64,000 nucleotides of DNA from Haliclystus octoradiatus (taxonomy: Eukaryota; Cnidaria; Staurozoa; Stauromedusae; Haliclystidae). The notes below the pieces were generated by a model. The model was not told where the DNA came from. It saw nothing but the letters and a program-made list of their open reading frames with translations, and did no database searches. The stretch is from positions 17,633,103-17,697,102 of the forward strand of contig OU744452.1 of assembly GCA_916610825.1 (NCBI GenBank). Direction: 5' to 3'. Made by a program: the position numbers and the translations under genes. Every line of letters starts with the position of its first letter. The first letter of the stretch is position 1. Below are positions 12,301-38,262 of the stretch, piece after piece.

Positions 12301-15300
12301 CGATGCGCCGCAGCTACTCACAATGCAATTCCTTCTGGACCATTCCATCCCCCATTCTCAGATGGTACTCATTTGATGTTTCAGATAAAGTCAAGGCTGA
12401 GTTGACCTTAGGGGGATTTGAACCACAGTCGATCAGATTTGATCCGATCTGAAGATCGGTTGCTCTGCCATCTGAGCTAATCCTCCCTGAATATCAATGA
12501 ACTATCGATTATTCGAATAGTAAAATGAATATTCGATTATATAAATAAATGTTAAATATTCTTGTTTCCAAATTTTAAAGCAACTTTTCTTGGATAAATT
12601 TTTCTTCAAAATCAATGCTTTTTTCGCCAATATAAAATACGAAACAAACAACCGACAAAAAATCATTCAAAGAGACGTCTTCTGCGTGTTTAAATGGTCT
12701 ACGGAACTCCCCCTAATTACCATAACATGAGTTACTCGCCATTAGTTCTATTTCAGACTCTGTTGCTATGACAATTAATTGATCGAACAGACATGATGAA
12801 TCATGAAGCGCTTTGAATAACATGAATTATGTAAACTAATGTCGAAGCGAGCTGAGCGAACAAACTGTTATATCTATGTATTCAAAATCTTTAAATATCT
12901 ATGTAAAGATAGTTAAGTTGAATTTGATGTTTTCAACACATTTCTTGCATTCGTGGAAAAGGTCTAGTTTGTGTTTTTATTGTCTACTTGATAGTAACAA
13001 TAGAACAAAATATTTTGATTAATATTTGATTCGAATTGAATAGTGCATTGTTGAATATTCGATTACCGTTTTGACTGTCGATTCGCATCCCTACTAGTTT
13101 TGTTCTGCGTTGATATGGTGATTATATGGTGTTATACCCCTGTGAAAAACAGTTCATGAACGTTAAATGGCCCCAATTTTCATATACTGTTCATGAATTG
13201 TTCATGAACTGTCTGTGAAGGTTCATGAACAAAAAAACAGTTCATGAAAAGTGGGGCTATTTAACGTTCATCAACTGTACGTGAACTGTTTTTTACAGGG
13301 GTAACCCTAAAGCAAGCAGACTGATCAAATCAATTTTGCTATAATAAAATAATAAATAAAAGGTTTCTTACATTTCAAGTAAGACTCTAAAAGTGAAACC
13401 ACACTAGTTGAATGTGATGATAATTGACTTTCTTCATTTATTCTTTCAGCTGAAAAGATACATTGAAAATAGGTATAATAGGCGATTCTACTCAAAAGAT
13501 ATTTTTCAAATAAATAATTGATTCTGATTTATGTCAACTGAAAAAATGATAGAATAGAATATTCAAACTATTTTAAGATCAATTAAAAATAATATGGAAT
13601 ATTGAAAAATAAACGAGCGGCAGAAAATGTAGGCTACATCACAACATCGATATCTACGTAATTCTTTATCGTATCAGCTTTAAACTTTTACCAATCAACT
13701 TTTCCAAATGATGTACATCAGAACCAATCATTTATTTGAAAATTATTATTTCAGTCGACCCTTCTATGATTTAAGGTCAGCGTGCTACAAAAGGTTCAGC
13801 CTTCTAAACTCATAGAGGCATTCCAACATTTAATTCTGGTTTTTTGTTGTTGACAAAGTTTGACCAATAAACCATCAAAACTATCAATTTTCTTCTCAAT
13901 TTGATGAAACCCTCCGGAATCTAGGATTCCAGGATTTCTACTTTGTCCGATCCTATTTAAATCTTAAAATTTTTTAGTGCGGCCTTGGTGTAGTGGCTAG
14001 GGCGTTGGACCACGGCCCGCAGGGTCTCGGGTTCAATGCCTGGCCGGAGCACTATAGGTTGGCGTCAGGAAGGGCATCCGGTTATAAACGCACACAAGCT
14101 TCAAAATACTAACCAATTTAACCAACCACACCGGTGAAAAAAAGCTGCAAGCTTACCCGGTTTGTGGATAAATGATAAATCAAAAAAAAAAAATCAAAAA
14201 AATAAATCTCATATTTCACACAATTTATGCCTGTGAAAATGGTTCATAAAGGTTGAGTGGCTCTCTTTCAATGAAAACCTTTCATGAAAAATGTTATGAA
14301 CAATAGACCATTTAAAGTTCAAGAATAGTTCATGAGCGATTCATTAACCATTTATGAACATCAAGTGGTCTATTTTTCATAAAAAAGTTCATGAACCCAA
14401 GAACTGTTTATCAAATATTAATTAGAAGTTCATGAACAGTTTATGAACACAGTAAATTATTCCAGATGACTATCGTATATGGGAATTGATGAAGTGACCA
14501 CTGTAAATAGGTGGTCAATTCAAACTGCTGACAGCTATAGCAGCTAATAAATCGAGTACATAGTACATAGTACAAGCAAATAGAGTTTATACAGACAGCC
14601 ACAAAAAACATCGATCGACTTCAAATCTGTTGTTGTTAGGAGATTTGAGCCACAGACTTTGATCAGGAACACAGTCAATCACAATGATAAGATTTGAAGC
14701 AATCTGAGCTAACCCTCCCATAGAGGGATACAGAAACAGATAATTGTATTTTACACCTGGTTCTCAAGCCTAAAACCTTTTTAAAAGAAAGGTCCTTAAA
14801 ATATTTCAATGGTTTCTTAACTTTTTTTTCAGAAGTGTTCCTAGTGTTCTGTATTGACAGGATTTTAGGACTTTGATTTCATATCGACATTTATAGATGG
14901 GGATACCACATTTCCATTATACCGGATAGAAATTGTACCGGATAAGTATTGCACCATCAGAATAAATATCATATCGGATTGATTTTCGGAATATACTAGC
15001 ACAACTCTGACGAATACACACACAGAAAACTTTCATGATATTTTAGAACAATTTTTACCCAACGTTCATAGCAGTGGATTTTGCTTGGCGAGAGAAACCA
15101 AAGTCTGCACTCAGACATAAATATTTTTTGAGGATCGGTAGGGTCTGCGTGATATTTGCAGAAAGCTTACGCTGCGCTGAATTGGGGGAGTTGCTGAAAT
15201 GTGAGAAAGTCATTGTTTGTCCAAGTTGTTCATCAACCAATCCAAATCTGATTCTAGTTTGGAAGAACTCGCTATCGATTGGCTGATAAAAATGGGCAAA

Positions 15301-16710
15301 CAATGATTTGCTTATGTTTCCATGCAGACCATAGTATCCTCAAAAAATTATTTGCATCTGCGTGAGAAACCCTGGCATGCTGGATTACTTTGGTATAGTG
15401 TAATTCAAATATGCCTTATCGGTTCGACAATCACTACGCTCGTTTAGCTATCGGGAATAGTAAAAGCCCCAGCCTTAATGTTATGTACACTATAGTAGTC
15501 ACCTTCTTTCTTTAGTAAATGAATTTTTGTCGAACATGCCGTAATAAATAATTGAGCATCCTCGTCAATTTGATTTCTATCTTCTTCAGTAAATGATGAC
15601 GCTTCTAGTGAAATGTGACTGAAATAGAAATTTGAATGCAGATTCATTAATATATATAAAGCAAACGCTAACGACGCCAACGACCCTGCGGGCAAAGGTC
15701 CAACGCCATAACCATCACATTGAGACCTCATATCTACAGTAGCAAAGCAAAGAAAATAAAGAGTGAAATCTCAACTTACCTGAATTCTGATATATAATCT
15801 TTATTGTGCTTCATTAAGAAGTCTTTCAACTTTGAAATTGATTTGGTCTATTGTTAGAAAAATATGCAAGAAAGTGAAAAAAGTGATTAAAGAGAAAATT
15901 CCAATGTTTTGGATGGCTCGCATCAAATGATGTCATGACTCGCAAGATTTCATGGTTCGCTGGCTCGCACTTTATCCACATTCAATACAAAATACGAAAA
16001 CAGATATGCAAATTCATAGTTATCTCATCACAAAATTATCTGTAGGCCTACAATTTTCCAATGAAAGTTTACGATTGATGCACGGGAGTTGTAAAAATGC
16101 AACTTAAAAATCAGAAACTGGAATTTCAGTAAAAAATCCTATCACAAATTAGATTCATAAATAAAATTCATATTGGTAAAATTTTGAACTGTTATTCGAG
16201 AAACTAAAAAATACATCGTAACTTAGTTAAACTAGATGGACTTTATGAAGTTTTATGAGAAAAATAGTTTGATTTGCTTGAGCCTTGCCCCTGAAGGACT
16301 TGAGGATTTGAAATCTGGAAATCCATCTTAAGCAATCACGTGTTACTCTACGCAATACTTAAAGATATACTGTATGTTATTTGTAATTTGTTACGATAGG
16401 CCAAATGGTTTGAAAGGAATACAAATCTCAATTAAATTAATTTCAAATATTTTAAAATTCAATATTTATAGGCTTAAGAAAAAACTCACTATTGTAAAAT
16501 AATAAATTTAGGCTCACTATTTTATTGAAGTTTGAATAAACTGTGTTTAATACTTACAACATCAGAACATTTCTTTGTAAAAGATATCTGAGTTTTAGTT
16601 TGCTCACTTGGAATCGATTCAACTGAAGCTTTGTTCTGGCTTTTCTGTTGCTTCCCTTGCCGCATCTCAGCCGTTTTAACACATGCACGGAAGAGTTTGG
16701 TGATATCCAT
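3393..16710 (-). CDS. STX18: Syntaxin-18 (ER Qa-SNARE), complete, 11 coding exons
   Basis: Syntaxin-18 (yeast Ufe1) is the ER-resident Qa-SNARE for Golgi-to-ER fusion. Coding exons in transcript order: 16558-16710, 15780-15847, 15503-15618, 13372-13449, 10826-10892, 9745-9878, 8665-8750, 6404-6462, 5448-5517, 4641-4721, 3393-3488. All have GT-AG borders with matching phases and give 335 residues, the length of human STX18. The start reads MDITKLFRACVKT (human MAVDITLLFRASVKT). The N-terminal domain has KLKDFLMKHNKDYISEFS and EEDRNQIDEDAQLF. A Ser/Thr-rich linker (about 160-235) precedes the SNARE motif EGKVIEISQLQDIFSENVLHQ, AEQVETIHDVA, ENVKDGNENIREAIKN. The likely 0-layer Gln is about residue 277, at an exon end. 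A C-terminal membrane anchor ends in LLLLDWYSR and a stop. The linker is the least conserved part. Introns hold MITEs, an hAT element and two SINE-type repeats. Confidence 0.95.
3755..3931. mobile_element. pogo/Tc1-like MITE (CAGTNAAACCTGTATATAA family), TA TSD
   Basis: 177 bp starting CAGTCAAACCTG and ending in the inverse ACAGGTTTCACTG, flanked on both sides by TA. The inside repeats a unit meaning 'gccacctgtctatagtggtca'. It lies in the last intron of syntaxin-18. Termini and TA duplication are typical of pogo/Tigger-type non-autonomous elements; the family name is inferred. Confidence 0.7.
6045..6285. mobile_element. TTCATGAAC-rich MITE, degenerate copy
   Basis: Many TTCATGAA palindromes plus a 'tttttcgcagggg' terminal motif shared with the better copies at 7971 and 13137. 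Ends are approximate. More loose TTCATGAAC stretches lie around 6885-7000, in a syntaxin-18 intron. Confidence 0.45.
7971..8120. mobile_element. TTCATGAAC-rich MITE with TA TSD
   Basis: 150 bp starting CCTCTGTGAAAACAATTCATG and ending in the inverse TTTTTCGCAGGGG, bounded by TA at 7969-7970 and 8121-8122. The body is built from TTCATGAAC-like palindromes. It sits in a syntaxin-18 intron. I recognise no superfamily beyond the TA target. Confidence 0.65.
9355..9600 (+). repeat. Dispersed repeat, inverted relative to 44810-45040
   Basis: The stretch around 'gactggcatctgtccaacaggagctgagagcgg' is matched, with substitutions, by the reverse complement of 44810-45040. It includes shared parts reading cctcttgtaaacag and gaaaacgaggt. 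It lies in a syntaxin-18 intron. Its nature is unknown and no coding potential is convincing. Confidence 0.55.
9975..10630. mobile_element. TTCATGAAC-rich MITE cluster (two or more degenerate copies)
   Basis: Begins CCCCTGCGAGAAAAAG directly after TACT and carries many TTCATGAAC palindromes to about 10221. A second block runs from about 10390 to 10630. The right ends are eroded. It lies in a syntaxin-18 intron. Confidence 0.5.
11235..11410. mobile_element. pogo/Tc1-like MITE, TA TSD
   Basis: 176 bp of the same family as 3755-3931. It starts CATTGAAACCTGTATATAAC and ends AACAGGTTTGACTG, flanked by TA on both sides. It lies in a syntaxin-18 intron. Confidence 0.7.
12064..13093. mobile_element. 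Non-autonomous hAT-type element with 8-bp TSD
   Basis: Terminal inverted repeats TAGGGATGTGAATC (left) and GATTCGCATCCCTA (right) bound 1030 bp. The flanks carry an exact 8-bp duplication, CTAGTTTT, at 12056-12063 and 13094-13101, which is the hAT hallmark. The inside is AT-rich with repeated attcgattat-like motifs and has no transposase ORF. A tRNA-headed SINE has landed inside it (about 12120-12488). It lies in the syntaxin-18 intron between exons 4 and 5. Confidence 0.85.
12120..12488 (-). mobile_element. tRNA-headed SINE nested in the hAT element
   Basis: On the - strand the element starts GGGAGGATTAGCTCAGATGG (A-box-like) and has GTGGTTCAAATCCCC (B-box-like), followed by a body of about 270 bp. 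It is flanked by a 10-bp direct repeat, GAATATCAAT, on both sides. The stretch around 8150-8200 matches part of its body, and 14640-14720 resembles a decayed head copy. The tRNA fold of the head is imperfect, so this is a SINE, not a tRNA gene. Confidence 0.65.
13137..13301. mobile_element. TTCATGAAC-rich MITE, best intact copy, TA TSD
   Basis: 165 bp with inverted ends CCCCTGTGAAAAACAGTTCA and the inverse TGAACTGTTTTTTACAGGGG, flanked by TA at 13135 and 13302. This copy best defines the family. It lies in the same syntaxin-18 intron as the hAT element. Confidence 0.75.
13979..14205 (+). mobile_element. tRNA-derived SINE with GGCGTCAGGAAGGGCATCCGG core
   Basis: A tRNA-like head carries an A box (TGGTGTAGTGGCTAGGGC) and a B box (GGGTTCAATGCC). 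It is followed by a core containing 'gtcaggaagggcatccggtta', a motif I recall from several animal SINEs, then a body and an A-rich tail of repeated 'tcaaaaaa'. The head is longer than, and folds worse than, a functional tRNA. A 3' fragment of the same family is at 42425-42530. Confidence 0.75.
14226..14462. mobile_element. TTCATGAAC-rich MITE, degenerate copy
   Basis: Starts GCCTGTGAAAATGGTTCAT and carries several TTCATGAAC palindromes. The right end is eroded. It lies directly after the SINE in a syntaxin-18 intron. Confidence 0.45.
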
Positions 16711-18459
16711 GCCGTTTGCCTTTAACTTCTTTAAATTCTATTATTAAGAGGAGAAGTGCGAGTAATAGAGAGTCTCAACAGGGAAAAGTTTGCTACTTTT
16801 TAATCGCCATTTTTATTTAGAAAATTTTGAGCGAGGCTTGGATAGTTGAGATGTCTACACACAGGCTACGTACGTGAAAAATCAGATACCGATTTAACCG
16901 AGATAGCCGATAACTCGTGATTTTTTATAAGCAGAATCGTACATATTTGGTTTTATTTACTTATGAAAACATTTACTAAACAAACTCTAAACATTGATTT
17001 CCTGTGTTCGAAATGTCGCAAGTCTTTTCCTTGTTATAACAGCTATCAATAACGACGCCATTTTGATTTGAGTCAATATATGTATTCAAGCATCAATCAA
17101 TTATGTTTGGATAATGTGCAAACAGTTTTACAACTTCAATAATCCCATGATTTGATTTGCAGATAATACAGGGTGGGGTGTTGAAGCGATATATTTAGCT
17201 TGATACACATATCTGATCATTTAAAAATTGATATTCAATTTAAAACCCATACAAACTGATAATGATAAAAAAATTTCATTGTTGATAATTTTGAATTTTT
17301 AATTACTATTTAACTTCCATGGTATGAATGAAAACGGAAGAAAATTGTTATTGCTATGTCTTTCCCCCCTGCTTATCTCTTCCGTGAACCAAGACACCTA
17401 ATTATTGTATTAATGTTGTTACAGAAATAGATTGGCAACTTGTCTTATTATTAGACAGCAAAAGGGACCGCAATAAAATGACATTATGATAGTAAAATGA
17501 ACTGTCTGGATTCTAATGATTTCTAGTTATAGTGATGAAATTGAAACACAGTTTATATTTTCCCAAATGAGAATGCTATTATGCGAAGTGCACTTTTTGT
17601 CAGTCGGCAACACTGAGATAAAAAAGTGTTCCTGAAGTGAACTGATGGAAGTAATCGTTAACGTACCGGAAATGATGTCGCAAGTACAGAGGCGTAAACA
17701 GTAGAGCGCTGGCGATCACAACGACTGAACGGCCGCTTTCAAAATAGCATGTTCCAATATTTATCACAGGCAAATTGATGATGAGCTGTAAAGATCTAAT
17801 GAGTGGTGTGCTAAACGTGTCGGTTAAATACCTATGATATTTATATTATCAATATTTGTATTTTGTTTGTAGTAACCACAACGTTTTCTATGTTGTAATA
17901 AAAAAATATTTTTAATTACACAAAGAAAACGTCGTAGGGTGTTCATAGCAAGCTGTTCCTGGTCTGACGGTTGAAAGGCGCAGTTATTATCACAGTATGC
18001 ATTCACTAAAAAGTATTATTGTCTAATTTTTGAAGACTTCCTCTTAAACAAGTGATGTTAATGAGTTGATTATTGATTTTATTAACACACACGAAACTGC
18101 CTGTTGGCGGTAGTATAGAAAAACAAGTGATATATTAAAAGACTATCAACTATTTACTTCAGATCTTTTAAATACTGCACTCTGATTTTCTGGTGAGACA
18201 GAGTTGACATTTCAAGGGTCATTCTGTCATTTACTGATGAGATTGTCGAAGCCCTACAACATCGCTTAAATCTACAATTGTATAGACCCCATATCGTGAA
18301 TTGTCGTGGACAGTGGGGACAAACCAACTAAACGTGGAGACTGCAGAGAAATACTTGACCATCTGCGAAATTGGTATAGTAATCCTATTTCTGTTGAAAA
18401 GAAATTTTAATATTTGAAGTTAAACTGGTCGACTTGGAAGATAAATTGATTTTACAAAC
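16711..18459. promoter_or_regulatory. Divergent intergenic region between syntaxin-18 and the pseudoprotease
   Basis: About 1.75 kb separates the two start codons, so both promoters and 5' UTRs should be here or further out in unrecognised UTR exons. I see no clear TATA box, CpG island or repeat that would place the start sites. Confidence 0.4.
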
Positions 18460-33733
<15,274 letters not shown>

Positions 33734-35588
33734 CGCAACATTAAAAATAGACGGATTATGCGGATAAATTCCGTTCAAAACTCTTATATCCGAAATCATG
33801 TTTATATTATACAAAGAGAACTAAGAAACGTTTGAAGAATTGAATATAACTCCGCCCTCTGAAATTACAATAAATGATGTCTAAGTTAATAAACTGACGG
33901 AGTATACATCGTTAAACGTGCATAATTATGTCGCCATTGATACATTAAACGGGAACTGATAGCAATTGGTTCGTCTAGCTAACTTCTAGACTCAAGTCTA
34001 TATGATCTAACTCCATTCCCAATGACACAATAATAAACAAATGTACGAACTGTACATCATGTAAATTTCATAACACCGTTTATCATAGTTTTGTAACTTT
34101 TTTAAATTCTAATAATTGTTTTACTAACATTTTGATTTTTAATCACTAATTTTTAATCATATATAACTGGCTTTCCAAAAGCCTATTTTATTTTATAAAG
34201 AACTCAAAGCAGACGGACAGATGTATTTATAATTTTATTTGATAAACTCTGCATGTATTGAGTATATTAAAACGTGAAACAAACATATATATATAAATAT
34301 GAAAACTATTCATTTTTTATAAGGCGAGATTTCATTATCTATCGTCTGTGTATAAGCTAACACATAGTCCAATATAGACCCCGATGTAAATTATCCATAG
34401 ATTCCTCCAGTTAACAATCTAACAAAATTTTTGTATGACTGGGAAAATGGGAATCCTGCAATATAGATTCCAGAAGTCTTTAGCAAGACTGTAACATAAT
34501 AATCATACAATAACGTGAAATGTCGCAAGATCTCAGGAGAAAACATTTCTTGGGACCCCATCAGTTTAGAAATGCTTTTATTATGTTGTTGCCAGTGGTC
34601 TAGAAATCGATTGTGAACATAGCCGGACCTACTTTTCGAAGGCCTAACCCTAAAGCACCTCTCCAAAAGGCTTTTACTGTTTTTGAATCCTAATTATAAT
34701 AGTTTCAGTGTATTCTATCTGTTCTTCATCATAATACTGTTAAATGAAAGTTATAAAACACAAATCATGATCCCTTACATGTATTTCTTTGAAAAATTAT
34801 TACTTCAATTTTGAATAAGGCCTATTTTTCTCTAGGCCTAAAGAATCTGCTTATTCTGCTTTCAACTAATTCCGGCCCTAATTGTGTATGTCAATTTGGT
34901 GTAACAAATTCTACTCATTTTCAGATTGATACCTTTGGCCCAAAAACTATACCCTGTCTTGCTAGTACAGCCTGTGAAATTGCTGGGGAAACAATTACAA
35001 GCTTCTTAATTGTAAGAAATTGTAAAAAATGTTTGAGGCCAGGGGAGATATCAGACAAAAGATAATAATCCTAATTAGCATGGCATTGGAAAAGTAATGA
35101 TATGCAATGTTAGTATGCGATGACGTATTGCTTGATGACCTTTCAAAGAAGGGTACCTCTATTAAACGGACACATCATTCTCTTGAGTATTTAATCTACG
35201 GACAGGTCACATTTTGATGACCTTTTATTCAGCGATAAACCAATCACGAGCAAGATAGATAAAAATATTTTAACAACAGGATCATTGATGCATATTTTTA
35301 ATCAATTTGAACATTTCGCGCCAAATGAGATAAAAATAAAATTGAATAAAATGAGAATTGTTTACATCGTCGTGGGTCATTCATTTCTCACGCCAAACAA
35401 CACGAGTTCAACTCATCAAAAAGTAATGCTTAGAACGAGAAGCATAATAGTGAACGTTATTTCAACTTGACTATGCTTGGCTTTTGAACACAATCTTGTG
35501 AATCTTTCTCTACTCTAAACGTTTTATATGTACATGTTATTTTGGACACACACCAAATTGGAAACGTTGAGGAAAAAAACTCGACCAG
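33734..35588. other. Intergenic region, pseudoprotease to kinesin
   Basis: Holds the pseudoprotease 3' UTR with AATAAA at 33869, and further right the presumed kinesin promoter and 5' UTR. Several short ORFs here show no family resemblance. A stretch near 34440-34480 contains a fragment of the 'ggattccagaag' dispersed repeat. Confidence 0.5.
33869..33874 (+). promoter_or_regulatory. Poly(A) signal for the pseudoprotease gene
   Basis: AATAAA lies 136 bases after the stop codon; another candidate is near 34030. Confidence 0.55.
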
Positions 35589-38229
35589 ATGGATGGTAAG
35601 TGATGCTATCATTGGTACTTATTTAGTAGTTATTTTAGAAATTTAGAAATTACTTTTATGATTTAGTCCAAACTGATCGCTGCAAGTTGTCACTTGAATC
35701 TCATTATTAAAGTACTAAAATTATTCTTTCTATCGTTGAGAGACATACATGAATTTTTCAGTGAATAGTCAGCCTGAGTCAAATGCGTACCCGGTAATAT
35801 GCTGCCTAAGTATTCAATCTTGAAAATATTACGGTGAACTTAAAAAAAAAACATTTTAAATTTGTTTTGTAACCTTTTAAATTCGATACCAGAATAGTTT
35901 CTTAGGTGTCAATGCAGGTAAATTTCAGCTTTAATGTAGTTTGTAATCAAGCTTGTGGCAAGATAGAAGTTTGATTTACCCAAATTAAATAGATTTGTCT
36001 GAATTCAAAGTCTGAATTCTTGTTATTTTATGATCTTTGATGCGTTGCATTTGGAGAATTGCGAAAAAGCGCTTTTGTATTCACAAAGTGTGATAGAATC
36101 AGCGATAAGATATTTAACATTAAACTTCACGCCTTTATCTCTGGTTGTCGCTCTATATAGAGTATAAAACCAAGCGAACATTTTTCACTGCGTACAGTGT
36201 CAAATACGGGCGCATTTCTATATGTATTAAACAAAATCTGTGCTAGAAAACACTGTACACTCAAGCAAGCCTGCTTTCCATTCCATTCTGTACATAATTT
36301 CAATCCTATTCCAACTGAAAACGCCTTCAGATCGACTATCGGATAAGTTGGTTTCAGGCGAAGTTCCAAGGCCAAGGGTTTTATGCTTGAATTCCCACGT
36401 AATGAGGTCGTTCCGGACGTCTCAAACACAGTACAATTTTCAAAGGCGTAATTATATATGCTGTTCCGAAATCGATAACGCATATTTACAGAACGGTGTT
36501 TATAACCATGTCCATAGGTTTTACCATAGTTTATGGTTTTACATGTAAAATGTTCTCAATGATCTATGTAGCCTACCTCATCTAAATATTATTATATTGT
36601 TGACTTCTATATAGCTCTGTAGAATTGATTAGATTTTAAAACAATTCAATTCAAAACACTGGCGATATGCCATGATAAGGTCTACAGTATTCAAAGACCT
36701 TCTCATTGTGAACCTCTTAATCATTAAGGATTAGAAATTAATCTACTTATCGAGCATATGCTATCCAGATGTGAAATACAGATACAATCATTTTCAATAA
36801 AAACATGGATTAATTTAATCAAACCATGGATTAATACAATATTTTTTACGAGAAATATTTTTATGAGCTATCAAATATAAGCTAAAAACAAGTTAAAAGA
36901 CTTATCATTTTCAAAGTGTAGAAATCCAAACTTTTGATTTTGAGCCTAATACGAGATTCTAAATGGTTGAATTAATTGGACTAGCCTCATTCCATAACGG
37001 CCCTCAACTCACCGGAGCGTATGCGTTGAGTTGAGTGCCTTAATGAAATGAGGCTATAAATTGTCTTCAAAATTTTCTACCCTACATAGCAGGCGACAGA
37101 TGAGACCAATTTGTTTTAAAGAAATTAGAATTCTTTGAAAAAGCTGACTTGAACTTTCATTAATAATCTATAGAGTGTGAGTTTTAAAGAGCATATACAG
37201 TATTATGACCAGCAGCAATTAGTACTGTTCTCGTTGTGATTTGTGAAGAAACGTCACCCGTCTATTTACGCTCGCTGCGATCTAATTTATACGAGAGACC
37301 TATATGACGCGTTTGCGTCATCCTTGTTGTTACAAATACAATAATTTTAACTTAGGAGGTTCTATCGTTCATTATATATCTCTTTCCTTTTCTCCTTTTT
37401 TAGATGTTAATCGTATCCGCGTATATGTCAGAGCGAGGCCAAAATCTTCTGAAGAATTAAACGACTCAAAAGATGCCATCGAAATATACGATGACCTTAC
37501 ACAGGTAGCTATGCTCTTATAGAATACTATTCATTAATCTGTATTCTGATTGGTTGCTCATTCATGCTCTATTTTCACATATAACATGACATAAGCATGG
37601 CATCTAATATCATGAGATGCAATGAAAATATTAAAAGCAGTTTGCATTCATAATCCAAATAACTAAAAAATTTGATCAAAAACGTCCGTGGCAATAGTGA
37701 ATTTTTTTTTTAACAACGTTTCGGGACATTCGTTAGCCAATTTGAGTTATGGTTTACAAAAAATTAGTTCTATTTATTTACAGGCTGAAATTTACAGTTA
37801 CAATTAAAATTACAATTTACAATTACAGAAATTTTAACTTTAAGTTTAATTACAACTGTAAATTTCACCCTGCAAATAAATAGAAATTAATTTTTGTAAA
37901 ATGTAATTTGAAAATTGCTAACGAATGTAGCCAAAACGTTATTAAAAATAAAAGTTCACTATTACCACTGACGTTTTTGATCAAATGAATTACCGAGAAG
38001 TTTTTCTTCAGAAAATTAAATATATATATATATATATATATATAAATAGTAGATCAAAGATCACGAGTTTATTCCGTTACTCTGAGTTTCGCGTAAAGAC
38101 GCTCTTCAGACGGTTTACGCGAAACTCAGAGTAACGGAATAAACTCGTGATCTTTGATCTACTATTTATATTGCTCTGCTTTTAGCATTGAGCACTCAAA
38201 TTGATGTTTTGCCCACACAATTACTTTAT

Positions 38230-38262
<33 letters not shown>

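Noticed and set aside
12420..12488. tRNA gene on -
   Set aside because: The A/B boxes are present but the anticodon arm and variable region do not fold properly, and it is the head of a repeat with a direct flanking duplication.
13979..14055. tRNA gene on +
   Set aside because: tRNA-like head is continuous with a SINE body and A-rich tail; the anticodon stem is not canonical.
36127..36548. Overlapping ORFs of 118 (-) and 102 (+) residues in kinesin intron 1
   Set aside because: No family resemblance, opposite-strand overlap and no sensible splice context; likely chance frames in a slightly GC-richer stretch.
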